From: JBMNGG01 sp050949705 | GTDB taxonomy: Bacteria > Bacillota > Thermosediminibacteria > Thermosediminibacterales > Tepidanaerobacteraceae | DNA: 64,000 nt | NCBI GenBank assembly: GCA_050949705.1 | Contig: JBMNGG010000017.1 | Location: forward strand, 20,834 to 84,833 | Direction: 5' to 3' | Shown here: in pieces, positions 8,836-18,202 of the stretch | Numbering within the stretch: position 1 is the stretch's first letter | Layout of the letters: every line of letters starts with the position of its first letter | The notes under the pieces: generated by a model | What the model was told of the DNA's origin: nothing | Seen by the model: the letters and a program-made list of their open reading frames with translations, nothing else | Database searches by the model: none | Position numbers and translations under genes: made by a program

Positions 8836-9315
8836 TCATATTGTCAAATCATTTTCTTCTTTTAATTCCCTTGCTTTTTCAACAAGATGCGAAAGCGTAG
8901 CAGCAACAACAGCAACTGAGATTCCAACGAAAATTATAAACAATGTCATAAGCAATACGCTGGGATGCAGTAAATTTAAAACAAGGAGAATTATCATTGC
9001 TACTAAATAGAGTATACACTCAAGCAAGGCTAATTTGCTTATGTCTTTTAGTCTCTGTACATTTTCTTTACAAAATGAATTGTCTTTTGCAAATTCTCCG
9101 CATATGAGCCAACCTTTGTAAAGGCCAATGTAAAAGGGAATCGCAGTAACCCAAACAAAAATCAAACAAGGCCAAAACATATAACCAAATTCCGGATACA
9201 TAAACTTCATCTCGAGGCCTAAAAACGGGGCAACAATAAAGCATAAGAACACACCTGTTAAAGCAGCAAAAGAAATAACGATATTAAGCCATTTTGTTAA
9301 TTCCTTTCGTTCCAT
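8836..9315 (-). CDS. DUF2975-type integral membrane protein
   Basis: The 159-residue protein has four hydrophobic segments (about residues 10-30, 45-65, 92-112 and 117-140), with a soluble loop containing CGEFAKDNSFCKENVQRLK between spans two and three. The layout and the NSFCKEN-like loop match the DUF2975 family, which usually accompanies a short XRE regulator, as here. An AAGGAG ribosome binding site precedes the ATG. Its function is unknown; a sensor or modulator of the adjacent regulator is a guess. Confidence 0.8.
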   Translation of the reverse strand: MERKELTKWLNIVISFAALTGVFLCFIVAPFLGLEMKFMYPEFGYMFWPCLIFVWVTAIPFYIGLYKGWLICGEFAKDNSFCKENVQRLKDISKLALLECILYLVAMIILLVLNLLHPSVLLMTLFIIFVGISVAVVAATLSHLVEKARELKEENDLTI

Positions 9316-9422
9316 TTCATCATCTCCTTAGGTAATATTATAATGCTTATTAGCTGAATTGCAATATATTTTTATTAAAATTCATATGAATTTTATCGTT
9401 TTTCAATATATATAAATAAAAA

Positions 9423-9444
9423 GGGACGGGTACAAAATATTCAC
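9423..9444 (-). repeat. Right copy of the 22-bp inverted repeat
   Basis: It pairs with 8254-8275 with one mismatch in 22 positions. It sits about 110 bases upstream of the DUF2975 start, so the pair encloses the whole three-gene module. Confidence 0.7.
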
Positions 9445-9568
9445 CCTTTTATTCATCCAAATGCCTTGATACTTTGCTTTTTTATGTGATTTTTGCTGAT
9501 ATATTTTTGTAGTGAAATGATATAATAAAGAAAAATGAATTCTTTGTGAATCGTTGGAGGTGAAAGCT

Positions 9569-10300
9569 ATGGGGAACATTGCCGCTTTTTTCGATATTGA
9601 TGGCACCCTCTTTAGAAATTCCCTTATGATTGAACATTTTAAAAAGATGATAAGATATGAAGTAATAGACCCCGCACTGTGGTACGGTCGTCTTAAAGAT
9701 TCCTATTCTGAATGGGAAAAGCGATATGGAGATTTTAATGATTATATGGATGAATTGGTGCAAATCTATGTTGAAGAGCTTGAAGGGATAAATAAGTCTT
9801 ACATTGAGTTTATAGCGAGTCAAGTAATAAATATAAATTGGGATAAGGTTTACAGATATACCAGAGCCAGAATCAAGTGGCATAAAGAGCAAGATCATAT
9901 GATATTTTTTATATCAGGCGCTCCCGACTTTCTAGTAGAAAAGATGGCTGATAAATACCAAGTTACAGCATATAAGGCTACCCGGTACATTGTCGATGAC
10001 AATAATAACTTTACTGGAGAAGTCGTCAGTATGTGGGCTTCGGAAAACAAACAAAAAGCTGTAAACCAGTTGGTAAATCGATACAATGTGGATTTAGACA
10101 CAAGTTATTCCTACGGGGATACAACCGGGGATCTTTCCATGTTAAAAATAGTGGGGAACCCTGTGGCCATAAATCCCATCAAGAAGCTTTTAATGGCTAT
10201 AAAACAGGAGGAGAAGCTTTACGAAAAAACAACCATAATCGTAGAAAGAAAAGACTTGATATATGAATTAAACCCCGCAGTAAAGCTTATAGAACCGTGA
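9569..10300 (+). CDS. HAD-IB family phosphatase (SerB-like)
   Basis: The 243-residue protein carries the HAD motifs in order: FFDIDGTLF (nucleophile Asp), FISGAPDFLVEKMA (motif II, Ser), a Lys in the NKQKAVNQL region, and SYGDTTGDLSML (motif III). The helical cap between motifs I and II is that of subclass IB, which includes phosphoserine phosphatase-like hydrolases. The ATG at 9569 is chosen because GGAGGTGA lies 5-12 bases before it; a TTG five codons upstream overlaps that site. The physiological phosphoester is unknown. Confidence 0.88.
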   Translation: MGNIAAFFDIDGTLFRNSLMIEHFKKMIRYEVIDPALWYGRLKDSYSEWEKRYGDFNDYMDELVQIYVEELEGINKSYIEFIASQVININWDKVYRYTRARIKWHKEQDHMIFFISGAPDFLVEKMADKYQVTAYKATRYIVDDNNNFTGEVVSMWASENKQKAVNQLVNRYNVDLDTSYSYGDTTGDLSMLKIVGNPVAINPIKKLLMAIKQEEKLYEKTTIIVERKDLIYELNPAVKLIEP

Positions 10301-10316
10301 ATGATTTGAATATTTG

Positions 10317-10339
10317 GGGACGGTTCCTAATTATTCACT
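10317..10339. repeat. Short dispersed repeat related to the 22-bp inverted repeat
   Basis: GGGGACGGTTCCTAATTATT followed by CAC shares its beginning and its ATTCAC end with the copies at 8254 and 9423. It lies just after the HAD gene and overlaps the last codons of the convergent phosphoesterase gene. Confidence 0.5.
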
Positions 10340-11189
10340 TTGCAAAGTTACCACAACAATTTCCGGCCTGTTAAATATTCTAATGGGTATTATGCTGTTA
10401 CCCAGGCCTCTGCTGACAATCATCGTTGATTGATTTTGTGTGTAGGCACCACTTGTATACTTTGGAAACAAGCCTTGATCTGGAGCCACAAGTGCTCCTA
10501 CAAAAGGTATTCTAAACTGTCCCCCATGGGCATGACCGGAGAAAATCAGGTCTATGTTCTCATTTACATATATATCAAAAAGCTCCGGCCTATGGCAAAG
10601 GAGAATTTGAAAAACAGAATCATCTGAAAAAACTTCAAGATGTTCTTTTAATTTTGACGAATTTGTTCCTTCTATATAACTAGATGTTAAAAAATCCGGA
10701 TCCGATAAACCTAGTATTTCTATTTTTCCTTTGCCTTTAAATAATGTTGCCTTAGTATCATCAAGTATATGTACATCTAAACTTCGCAGCTTTTGGCTGA
10801 TATTTTTATAATCGCCGGACCAGGCTTCGTGATTTCCGGAGACATAGTAAACAGGAGCGATTTTCATGGCACCACTTATAAATACCGTGGCAGTTTCTAA
10901 ATCATATTTTCTTCTGTCAATCAAATCTCCTGTAACGACAATTATGTCAGGTGAAACTGCATAAATTTTCTTTAATAAAGGCTCCTGATTTTTGCCAAAT
11001 TGTTTATTATGCAAATCGGAAATATGGACAATCCTATATCCGTTAAACTCTTTAGGTATTTTAGCATTGCTATAATGGATATGTGTTGTAGTTATAGCAT
11101 TATTCTGCCATATACAAAAAAATGCTATAGCTGCAATTATAGCAGCGACAACAAATACAGCTCTGATTTTCTTAATTTTTTATAATCAT
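10331..11189 (-). CDS. Membrane-anchored metallophosphoesterase (YkuE/YaeI-like), frameshifted near its start
   Basis: The frame from the stop at 10331 runs upstream through the metal-binding motif RIVHISDLHNKQFG, VVTGDLIDR, SGNHEAW, LLCHRPELF and FSGHAHGGQFRIP: a complete calcineurin-like phosphoesterase. Upstream it still codes for a membrane anchor (IRAVFVVAAIIAAIAFFCIW). The only ATG with a ribosome binding site, at 11189, is out of frame: the T6 tract at 11176-11181 (A6 in the gene) has one base too many and leads to a stop at codon 6. Removing one A restores the full protein. It may hydrolyse phosphoesters such as UDP-lipid intermediates at the membrane; the substrate is unknown. Confidence 0.78.
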
Positions 11190-11251
11190 AGCCTACATCC
11201 TCTTTTTAATTTAATAATATCACAAAAAGATTAACAAGTGAGGTGCTCAAA

Positions 11252-11903
11252 ATGAAGACAATACTTTGCTACGGCGATTCTAACACTTGGGGCTATAATC
11301 CCGATGGTTCAGGGCGATACCCGAAACACATACGCTGGACCGGTGTACTGCAACAGGAGCTAGGCGAAAGTTTTGATAGTTATTTCCGAAGGCCTAAATG
11401 GCAGGACCACTGTTTGGGACGACCCGGTCAGAGGTGAGTATAGAAACGGAAAAAAATATTTATTGCCCTGTCTACATACTCATAAGCCCATTGATTTAGT
11501 AATATTATTCCTAGGTAGCAATGACTTAAAACCCCGGTTTAATGTAAGCTCCATCGAAATTGCACAGAGTGTAGAAATGCTAGTAAATATTATTAAAAAA
11601 AGCGAAACTGGACCTAATATGACTTCACCGGAAATACTTGTAATAATTCCCCCACCAATACTAATTCCCGATGAAGTAAAGCATATGGATTACCTGATAC
11701 CAGAATATGAAAAAGCAGTAGAGAAAAGCAAACAATTTACCGAAGCTTTCACAAGTGTATTAAATGGCCAATGCTATCTAATAGATTCATCAAAATATAT
11801 TAAGACAAGTGAAGTAGACGGTATGCATTTAGATCCAGAAAGCCACACCATATTGGGAAAAGAGCTGGCAAAATATATTTTAAACAATATTTATGATATT
11901 TAA
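11252..11903 (+). pseudogene. SGNH/GDSL-family hydrolase, interrupted by a frameshift
   Basis: Two overlapping frames together make one esterase. The first begins MKTILCYGDSNTWGYNPDGSGRYP (block I, GDS nucleophile); the second carries ISEGLNGRTTVWDDPVRGEY, FLGSNDLK (block III) and VDGMHLDPESH (block V catalytic Asp/His). The shift lies at about 11371-11380, where one extra base separates ...GESFD from VISEGLNG.... An ATG with a GTGAGGTG ribosome binding site starts the first part. All catalytic residues are present across the two frames, so either the damage is recent or the base is a sequencing error. Confidence 0.82.
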
Positions 11904-11990
11904 TTTTGTTCACCAGGGAATACATATTCCTATTGATGACACCATTACCAGAGTATGGTAATATAAGAAAAAAGTTTTGGAGGTGTTTTT

Positions 11991-12383
11991 TTGATCAAGT
12001 GGAAAGACGAATATAAAATAGGCGTAGATGAAATTGATCAACAGCACAAAAAATTATTTAAAATAGCCAATGAAGCATATGAGCTGTTGAAAAATGAGTT
12101 CTGTATTGACAAGTATGATAGAATCATCGAAGTATTGGAAGAACTCAAAGATTATGCTAAGTTCCACTTTTCCTTTGAAGAGGATTATATGCTAAGTATA
12201 AAAGATAAAGGCTATTTCTCTCAAAAAGTTGCACATGATAACTTTATAGAAAAAGTTAATTCTTTTGATCTAAATGCAATAGATGAAAATCAGGATCAAT
12301 ATATATTAGAAATTTTGGACTTTATTGTTGATTGGATAAGTCAACACATCTTAGGAAGTGACAAAAAAATAGGTTCTCAATAG
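11991..12383 (+). CDS. Bacteriohemerythrin
   Basis: The 130-residue protein has the diiron ligands of hemerythrin spread as in the family: IDQQHKKLF, KFHFSFEEDYM, VAHDNFIEKV and SQHILGSDKK. These proteins bind O2 or act in oxygen sensing or iron handling in anaerobes. The start is TTG at 11991 behind GGAGGTG. No fused signalling domain is present. It is a single-gene unit followed by a weak inverted repeat. Confidence 0.92.
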   Translation: MIKWKDEYKIGVDEIDQQHKKLFKIANEAYELLKNEFCIDKYDRIIEVLEELKDYAKFHFSFEEDYMLSIKDKGYFSQKVAHDNFIEKVNSFDLNAIDENQDQYILEILDFIVDWISQHILGSDKKIGSQ

Positions 12384-12399
12384 TGTCATTAATAATATA

Positions 12400-12437
12400 A
12401 AGGGGCTAAAGTGCTGTCGCAAATATCAGCCCCTTAA
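12400..12437 (+). terminator. Possible weak terminator after bacteriohemerythrin
   Basis: AAGGGGCT and AGCCCCTT form an 8-bp stem with a long loop about 20 bases past the hemerythrin stop. There is no T run, so termination would be inefficient. Confidence 0.4.
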
Positions 12438-12472
12438 AAACTTGTTCAATTATTCTATAAAAGATGTATAAC

Positions 12473-12670
12473 AAGATCCTTCGCTTCCCTCAGGATGACA
12501 GGAAGGGCTTGTCCGTCCTCGTTATGGATGGAAAGGTGGGGTATCTTTGTTTTCTGAAGATGGCAACCTTGGTTATCGTTACAATAGCTCCGCTTCATCG
12601 TTATCCTGAAGGCTCTGTCTGAGGTATCTTTGTTTTAGACCTAAGATTCCCCGTTTCACTCGGAATGACA
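12473..12670. repeat. REP-like intergenic repeat pair
   Basis: Bases 12473-12500 and 12643-12670 are two diverged copies of the same unit: both begin AAGAT.CC, have a central TT..C.CTC, and end GGAATGACA or GGATGACA. The segment between contains a further partial copy (GCTTCATCGTTATCCTGAAG). Units of this kind recur between genes in many Clostridia. They account for the otherwise empty 12384-12702 gap. Confidence 0.55.
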
Positions 12671-12702
12671 AACTTGTAATGTATCGAATTATATACATTA
12701 TG

Positions 12703-13317
12703 CTAATAAATATCAAACTTATAATCTTTGTTTTTTAACTTTCTTTTTTCGTTCAGTAATCTTTCCTTGTTAGGTCTTGTGTCATCTAATAAGAAGTCAG
12801 CCCAATCAAGTCTAAGTTTATCTGTATTTTCCTGCCAATACAATAGACGATCATTATAATAGCTTATCTTTTCGCTAACCGGTTTTTGAAAGTTGTCTAT
12901 TCCATATTTCAAGACTAGTGCTGTCAATTCATAGATGGGTAACCCTAAACCATGTGTTTCTACATGTACGGTGGCACCAGCATGACCGATTGCATGGCAT
13001 AAAGCACCATATTCATTGTCATCAATTTCTTTCGCCACAGCATGTGAATCTAAAATTGCTCGTTTTGCTATAGGCATTTTGATTTTCCCCCTCGCCCAAG
13101 ATTCACATAATTCCAGGCAGATTCTAGGTCTACGTTCATCATGATATTTTATTTCAAATTGCTCCAAAGGCTGTCTTGCACAATCCAATGCCCACATTAC
13201 AAGGGTTCGATGATTTTGTACTTGAATTAATTCTATTAACTCTTGTAAGCATTGACTGTCGCGGGAAAACAACATTTTATTTCGTTTTTTATATTTTATT
13301 TCTACATCTGAGAACAT
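12703..13317 (-). CDS. Imm-5-like putative immunity protein
   Basis: The 204-residue helical protein matches the Imm-5-like family by its signature: HRTLVMWALDCARQPLEQFE, RPRICLELCESWARGKIKMP, and the alanine/histidine-rich GALCHAIGHAGATVHVETHG. The family is named for immunity proteins of polymorphic toxins, but most members are stand-alone, and no toxin gene is next to this one. It is soluble with no signal peptide. Real function unknown. Confidence 0.7.
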   Translation of the reverse strand: MFSDVEIKYKKRNKMLFSRDSQCLQELIELIQVQNHRTLVMWALDCARQPLEQFEIKYHDERRPRICLELCESWARGKIKMPIAKRAILDSHAVAKEIDDNEYGALCHAIGHAGATVHVETHGLGLPIYELTALVLKYGIDNFQKPVSEKISYYNDRLLYWQENTDKLRLDWADFLLDDTRPNKERLLNEKRKLKNKDYKFDIY

Positions 13318-13491
13318 GATATAATTCTCTCCCCAAAATATAACTAATCTTTATTTCGTATAATGCTCAATGTGAATCAACATTATGGTAAGGTAAACGC
13401 TTTACAATCATGACATTTTGTATTTATACCCTCAAGGTGAAAGGGTGAAGTGTCTTTCTTTGCAAGACTCGGAACTGGCCACAAATATTCA

Positions 13492-14809
13492 CTATGGGCC
13501 TGTTCCGATGCTATCGATTCTCCAGCCGCTTTTTTCAGTTTCTTTCTTTAATATGACAAATCTTGGCCAGACTCCATCCTCTGAGGTTATAGGTTTTTTA
13601 AAATCAAATTTAACTTCAACCTGATACTCTAACATACCTGGCTCATCGCTAAACACTTTTAACTCTTTTATCTCTAGCAACTTTGCACTTTTTATGTTGT
13701 AGTCAATTTTATCCGAGTTCTTATTGAAAAGGTAGTTGTTATTCATATTAATTGATAGCTCCTGGGATAGATTTTTCCTTGTCATACAAGCCCATACCAT
13801 TTTTATATCATGTTTGTCTAGGGCCCTGAAATACTCTCTAATAATATCCTCTGGCCCCATTTTGGATAATTTGATTTCCAATTCATCCTGGTAATCGATA
13901 TAATCTGCAATCCACTCATCCCATTCTTTACCGGTAATCTCCTTTAAGTTTTTTCTATCAAGAGAACATGCAAAGGAATCATGTCTGCCTGCATCTATAT
14001 ATGCCCCAACAATTTCATCATTATATTTTAGAACAATACCTCTTGCGTCCTCTTCTTGGTTCCAAAAATTCAGGAAGGGGTTCCCGCAGCCTGTAAATCT
14101 CTACTACAACATCCTTTCCCAGATAATTCGTAAAATCAAGCCCTATTTCCTTTGATAGTTCATTATTATAAGCCCAATATATCTTAACTGGATATTCTCC
14201 TGCCTTGTGTTTAAGATTGTCAGGCAATTTTTCGTTTAAAGAGTTTATTTTATAGTCACAGTCCAGTTATGCTTGTCAAATAGCTCCATTACCTGATATT
14301 CAATATTCGTGTCAGGATTTGCGTACTCATTTAAATCTACAATGTATCTAAAGAAACTGTAATCAGGCTCAAGCTTCCTCCCAGCTTCATCTATGTACCC
14401 TATCTCATAAAGGGTATCATATGCAAAAGTAATCTCCTTTTTGCTCCCATCTGTTCCACTGACGACTAATTTATTGTTTTTTGCGGGCCATTCCACTCAT
14501 CTTGCCCATTTTGGATTCATCTGTTAATGGTTTACTTTCCTCAACCATGGTCATGATATCATCTATCATTTTATTGTCTGTAATAGATATGGGTTTTAGC
14601 TCATTCCAGTAAGGACTATTTTCATCAAGGATTATCTCAATCTTTGTAATGTCTGTTCTGCCCCTTGTTTGATGTGACCTATTGCCAACTTCATCTTTTC
14701 CGACTTGTGGCCTAAATATGGTCTGATTAAGCCCTACAACCACAGCTAATACTATAACAGCCGCTATGATAGACCATTTACACCAGTTTTTCCTAAACAC
14801 TGTAATCAC
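13492..14809 (-). pseudogene. Membrane-anchored DUF4829-type protein, broken by at least three frameshifts
   Basis: Read from 14809 (GTG), the pieces join into one roughly 440-residue protein: an N-terminal membrane anchor (WSIIAAVIVLAVVVGLNQ), a beta-rich middle (ITFAYDTLYEIGYIDEAGRK; EYPVKIYWAYNNELSKEIGL), and a C-terminal DUF4829-like domain (PEDIIREYFRALDKHDIKMV ... EYQVEVKFDFKKP). Frame changes are needed at about 14490-14500 (one extra G), in the T4 tract at 14248-14251 (one base short) and in the A5 tract at 14064-14068 (one extra). Either the gene is dead or local base calls are poor. The function of the family is unknown; such proteins are often linked to anti-sigma or lipoprotein systems. 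Confidence 0.68.
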
Positions 14810-15105
14810 CCTGATCCCCCCATTTTATACTATCCGCTCTAATATATTCATGCCTGAATAATATCACGGCTGACTTCCCTTTTCAATGTCATATATTCAG
14901 ACCCATAAAAAACAAATAAACACCCCGTAAACATATAAAAATTTAAATTATTGCATTTTCCTTTAAAAAACCTAAAACTTTTCAAACTGCTTGCAACTTA
15001 AATATTTTAAATTAAATATAGTTTTTAGCAGGAAAATTAGCCCCGAATATAAAATATTGTTAAAATGTTAAATATAATGTTGAAAAGATTATTCAGGAGG
15101 ATAAT

Positions 15106-17223
15106 ATGGAGAAAATCATAAGAAAATTGGCTCTCGAATTAAATATCGGTGAAAAACAGGTAGCCGCAACCATAGCTTTACTTGACCAAGGAAATACTGT
15201 CCCCTTCATAGCCCGTTATCGGAAAGAAGTAACCGGTGGGCTTTCAGATGAACAGCTCCGTGCTCTTTCCGAAAGGTTGACCTATCTTAGAAATCTAGAG
15301 GACAGAAAGGCAGAAGTGATAAAACTCCTGGAAGAAATGGAGAAGCTCACACCGGAGATTAGACAAAGCTTGGATAAAGCGATAACCCTTCAAGAAGTTG
15401 AAGATATTTACAGGCCTTTTAGGCCAAAGCGTAGGACTAGAGCTACTGTAGCAAAGGAAAAGGGACTTGAACCCTTGGCTGAAAAAATCTTGGCACAAGA
15501 TGGTTCTATAGGTGATGAAGATGCAGCAGTATTCGTAAACCCGGAAAGAGGTGTTGAAACAACTGATGATGCTTTAGCGGGTGCCCTTGACATCATTGCC
15601 GAGATTATATCTGATGATGCTGAAATACGAAAGGTCATCCGGGATATGGCTTATAAGAGAGGCGTTATTCAAAGTACCGGTCTTACCGAAGAAACATCAA
15701 CTTACTCTATGTACTATGATTTTAAAGAGCCGGTAGTAAAGATTGTCTCGCATCGGATTCTTGCCATAAATCGAGGTGAGCGGGAAAAATATTTGCAGGT
15801 GAAAATCGAAGTCCCTGTGGAAGATATTTTAGATGTTATTAAAGACAAGTACATAAAAGATTTGTCCCCCAACACCGAATTGATGGAAAAGGCAGTGGAT
15901 GATGCCTATAAACGCCTTATTTGGCCATCCATCGAAAGGGAAATCCGAAATATATTAACTGAGGAGGCTGAGGAGCAAGCCCTTTTTACATTTTCAAAAA
16001 ATCTGAAGCACCTGCTCTTGCAGGCTCCGGTGAAAGATAAGGTGATCATGGGCTTTGATCCGGCTTATCGTACCGGCTGCAAGGTGGCGGTTATAGACAG
16101 TTCAGGCAAGCTGCTAGACTATATTGTCTGTTATCCCACACCGCCCCAGAATAACTTTGAAGAATCTAAAAAGATTATCCTGTCACTTATAGAAAAGTAT
16201 AATGTGGATGTGATATCACTGGGCAACGGCACAGCATCCCGAGAAAGTGAAAAATTCCTAGCAGAAATCCTAAAAGACATTGAAAGGCCAGTATCATATG
16301 TAGTGGTGAGTGAAGCAGGAGCTTCGGTATACTCAGCATCTAAACTTGGCACTCAAGAATTTCCTGACCTTGACGTATCCTTTCGAGGTGCCGTTTCTAT
16401 TGCCCGGCGTCTTGAGGACCCCTTGGCTGAGCTGGTGAAGATAGACCCGAAAGCATTAGGTGTAGGACAGTATCAGCATGATGTAAATCAAAAGAAGCTT
16501 TCAGAAAAACTTACAGGAGTGGTTGAAGACTGTGTCAACAGTGTTGGTGTAGATGTAAATACCGCCTCACCTTCCCTTCTCAGTTATGTCAGCGGCATCA
16601 GCAGCTCTGTAGCTAACAACATCGTAAAATACCGCCAGGAGAACGGTCAGTTTAAATCAAGAGAAGAATTCTTAAAGGTTCCCAAGTTAGGTCCTAAGAC
16701 CTTTGAACAATGTGCGGGGTTTCTCCGGGTTCCGGAAAGTGATAATATCCTTGACAACACAGCAGTTCACCCGGAAAGCTATAATATAGCCAAGGAGGTA
16801 ATGAAACTTCATACTTTAGACGAGCTTAAAACCAAAAGCTTCAGTGAAAATGAAATCAAAGAAATGGCCTCATCTTTAGACATAGGCATCCCCACCTTAA
16901 AGGACATTTTGACAGAACTTAAAAAACCGGGGCGCGACCCCAGAGAAGAGCTGCCGGCACCTATTTTCCGCACTGATGTGCTGGAAATTTCCGATTTAAA
17001 ACCGGGCATGGTTTTAATGGGTACAGTCCGCAATTTAACCGACTTTGGTGCATTTATCGACATAGGAGTCCACCAGGACGGTCTTTGTCACATTTCGGAG
17101 CTTTCTGAGAGCTTTGTGCGTTCACCTTTTGATGTGGTAAGCGTAGGTGACACCGTAAAAGTAAAGGTGCTTTCAGTGGATGCCGAAAGAAATAGAATAA
17201 GTCTTACAATGAAAGGAGTATAA
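15106..17223 (+). CDS. tex: Tex-type RNA-binding transcription accessory protein
   Basis: The 705-residue protein has the full Tex architecture: N-terminal helical region (VPFIARYRKEVTGGLSDEQL), a YqgF/RuvC-like domain (MGFDPAYRTGCKVAVIDSSG, about residue 320), two helix-hairpin-helix units (VNTASPSLLSYVSGISSSVA; FLKVPKLGPKTFEQCAGFLR) and a C-terminal S1 domain (GTVRNLTDFGAFIDIGVHQD). It is thought to bind RNA at the transcription complex. A CAGGAGGA ribosome binding site precedes the ATG. It is monocistronic and well conserved, unlike its decayed neighbours. Confidence 0.97.
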   Translation: MEKIIRKLALELNIGEKQVAATIALLDQGNTVPFIARYRKEVTGGLSDEQLRALSERLTYLRNLEDRKAEVIKLLEEMEKLTPEIRQSLDKAITLQEVEDIYRPFRPKRRTRATVAKEKGLEPLAEKILAQDGSIGDEDAAVFVNPERGVETTDDALAGALDIIAEIISDDAEIRKVIRDMAYKRGVIQSTGLTEETSTYSMYYDFKEPVVKIVSHRILAINRGEREKYLQVKIEVPVEDILDVIKDKYIKDLSPNTELMEKAVDDAYKRLIWPSIEREIRNILTEEAEEQALFTFSKNLKHLLLQAPVKDKVIMGFDPAYRTGCKVAVIDSSGKLLDYIVCYPTPPQNNFEESKKIILSLIEKYNVDVISLGNGTASRESEKFLAEILKDIERPVSYVVVSEAGASVYSASKLGTQEFPDLDVSFRGAVSIARRLEDPLAELVKIDPKALGVGQYQHDVNQKKLSEKLTGVVEDCVNSVGVDVNTASPSLLSYVSGISSSVANNIVKYRQENGQFKSREEFLKVPKLGPKTFEQCAGFLRVPESDNILDNTAVHPESYNIAKEVMKLHTLDELKTKSFSENEIKEMASSLDIGIPTLKDILTELKKPGRDPREELPAPIFRTDVLEISDLKPGMVLMGTVRNLTDFGAFIDIGVHQDGLCHISELSESFVRSPFDVVSVGDTVKVKVLSVDAERNRISLTMKGV

Positions 17224-17225
17224 AC

Positions 17226-17262
17226 ATAGTCTCCTCTTTTAGAAGGGGAGACTATTAATTTA
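17226..17262 (+). terminator. Terminator-like hairpin after tex
   Basis: ATAGTCTCC pairs with GGAGACTAT (9 bp) immediately after the tex stop, followed by TAATTTAT. The short T content makes it a moderate terminator. Confidence 0.55.
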
Positions 17263-17362
17263 TGCAACATTTGTTTTACTTCTTAATAAGTGCGACATGT
17301 ATCATACTAACATATAAAATTATTTGATAATATAGAGAAAAATGGGAAAAGGTGGGGTTTAA

Positions 17363-17770
17363 ATGAGCATCTATTTACTTCAAAAACAACATGTACAGAT
17401 TAATGAAATCACACAGGAACTTATAAGTATTCCTAAAGAAAGTATTGAGGAAAAAGCATTTGATATTTCACTTAAAATAGGGCAGCTAGCAGGTGTGCTT
17501 ACATTTCATTTACAATCTGAAGATAAATTTTTATATCCTAATTTAATGAAAGATGAAAGCAGCCATATTCGAAGTACAGCTTCTGCCTTCACAAAGGAAA
17601 TGGGAGATTTAGGGGGAAAGTTTGCGATTTTTAAGTCAAAATACATGCAGCCAAAAAGCGTAAAGTCAAATCCTGAAAAATTCAAGCAAGACTTAGATGA
17701 TATAGCTACCATGCTAAAAAATCGGATTGAAAGAGAAGAGAAGGAGCTTTATCCGCTAATAGAAAAATAA
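17363..17770 (+). CDS. Hemerythrin HHE-domain protein
   Basis: The 135-residue helical protein has the hemerythrin ligands in HHE order: QKQHVQINEI, LTFHLQSEDKFLYPNL, and a C-terminal REEKELYPLIEK. The spacing differs from the bacteriohemerythrin at 11991, placing it in the HHE/YtfE-like group. A likely role is non-haem iron storage or protection from O2/NO. AAAGGTGGGG serves as ribosome binding site. Confidence 0.82.
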   Translation: MSIYLLQKQHVQINEITQELISIPKESIEEKAFDISLKIGQLAGVLTFHLQSEDKFLYPNLMKDESSHIRSTASAFTKEMGDLGGKFAIFKSKYMQPKSVKSNPEKFKQDLDDIATMLKNRIEREEKELYPLIEK

Positions 17771-17854
17771 AGTGAAATATGGCATTTCCCACTCCGACAA
17801 CTGCAGGTAAGCCTTATTTCCGGGTGATATCTACTCCGAAACTTCTTTTTTCCT

Positions 17855-18202
17855 CTACATAAGGATTTTATCAGGCCTTGTATCTTCATCAATCATATAA
17901 AAATTACATAATAATTGTGCGCACAATAATTGGTCTGAAAAATTAATATTAGATATGTCTGTTATTTTTTGCAAACGGTACTTTAATGAATTTCTATGAA
18001 TGTTAAGCTTATCTGCTGTAAGCGATAAATCTTTAAATGACAAGATATATTCCCTTAAGGTAGTTACATAATCGGTATTGTGTTTGACATCATACTGTTT
18101 CAAGTTCTCCAATGTAGGGTGAATGTATATTTTACTGTTTGGGGTATTCTTAATTTTATCAATCATACAATCTATTGGTGATGTCTTCTTAAACAACGCC
18201 AT
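17855..18202 (-). pseudogene. PucR-type regulator, C-terminal remnant
   Basis: The frame encodes only the C-terminal helix-turn-helix of PucR/CdaR-type regulators: TTLREYILSFKDLSLTADKL followed by NIHRNSLKYRLQKITDISNI. A full member is 350-550 residues, so the sensory part is missing. The remnant stops at about 18200, where an unrelated oxidoreductase fragment begins on the other strand. The Shine-Dalgarno upstream of the apparent ATG is poor. Confidence 0.65.

Noticed and set aside
13418..13624. 68-codon plus-strand frame beside the Imm-5-like gene.
   Set aside because: It overlaps the coding strand of the DUF4829-type gene in a shadow frame and shows no protein family features.
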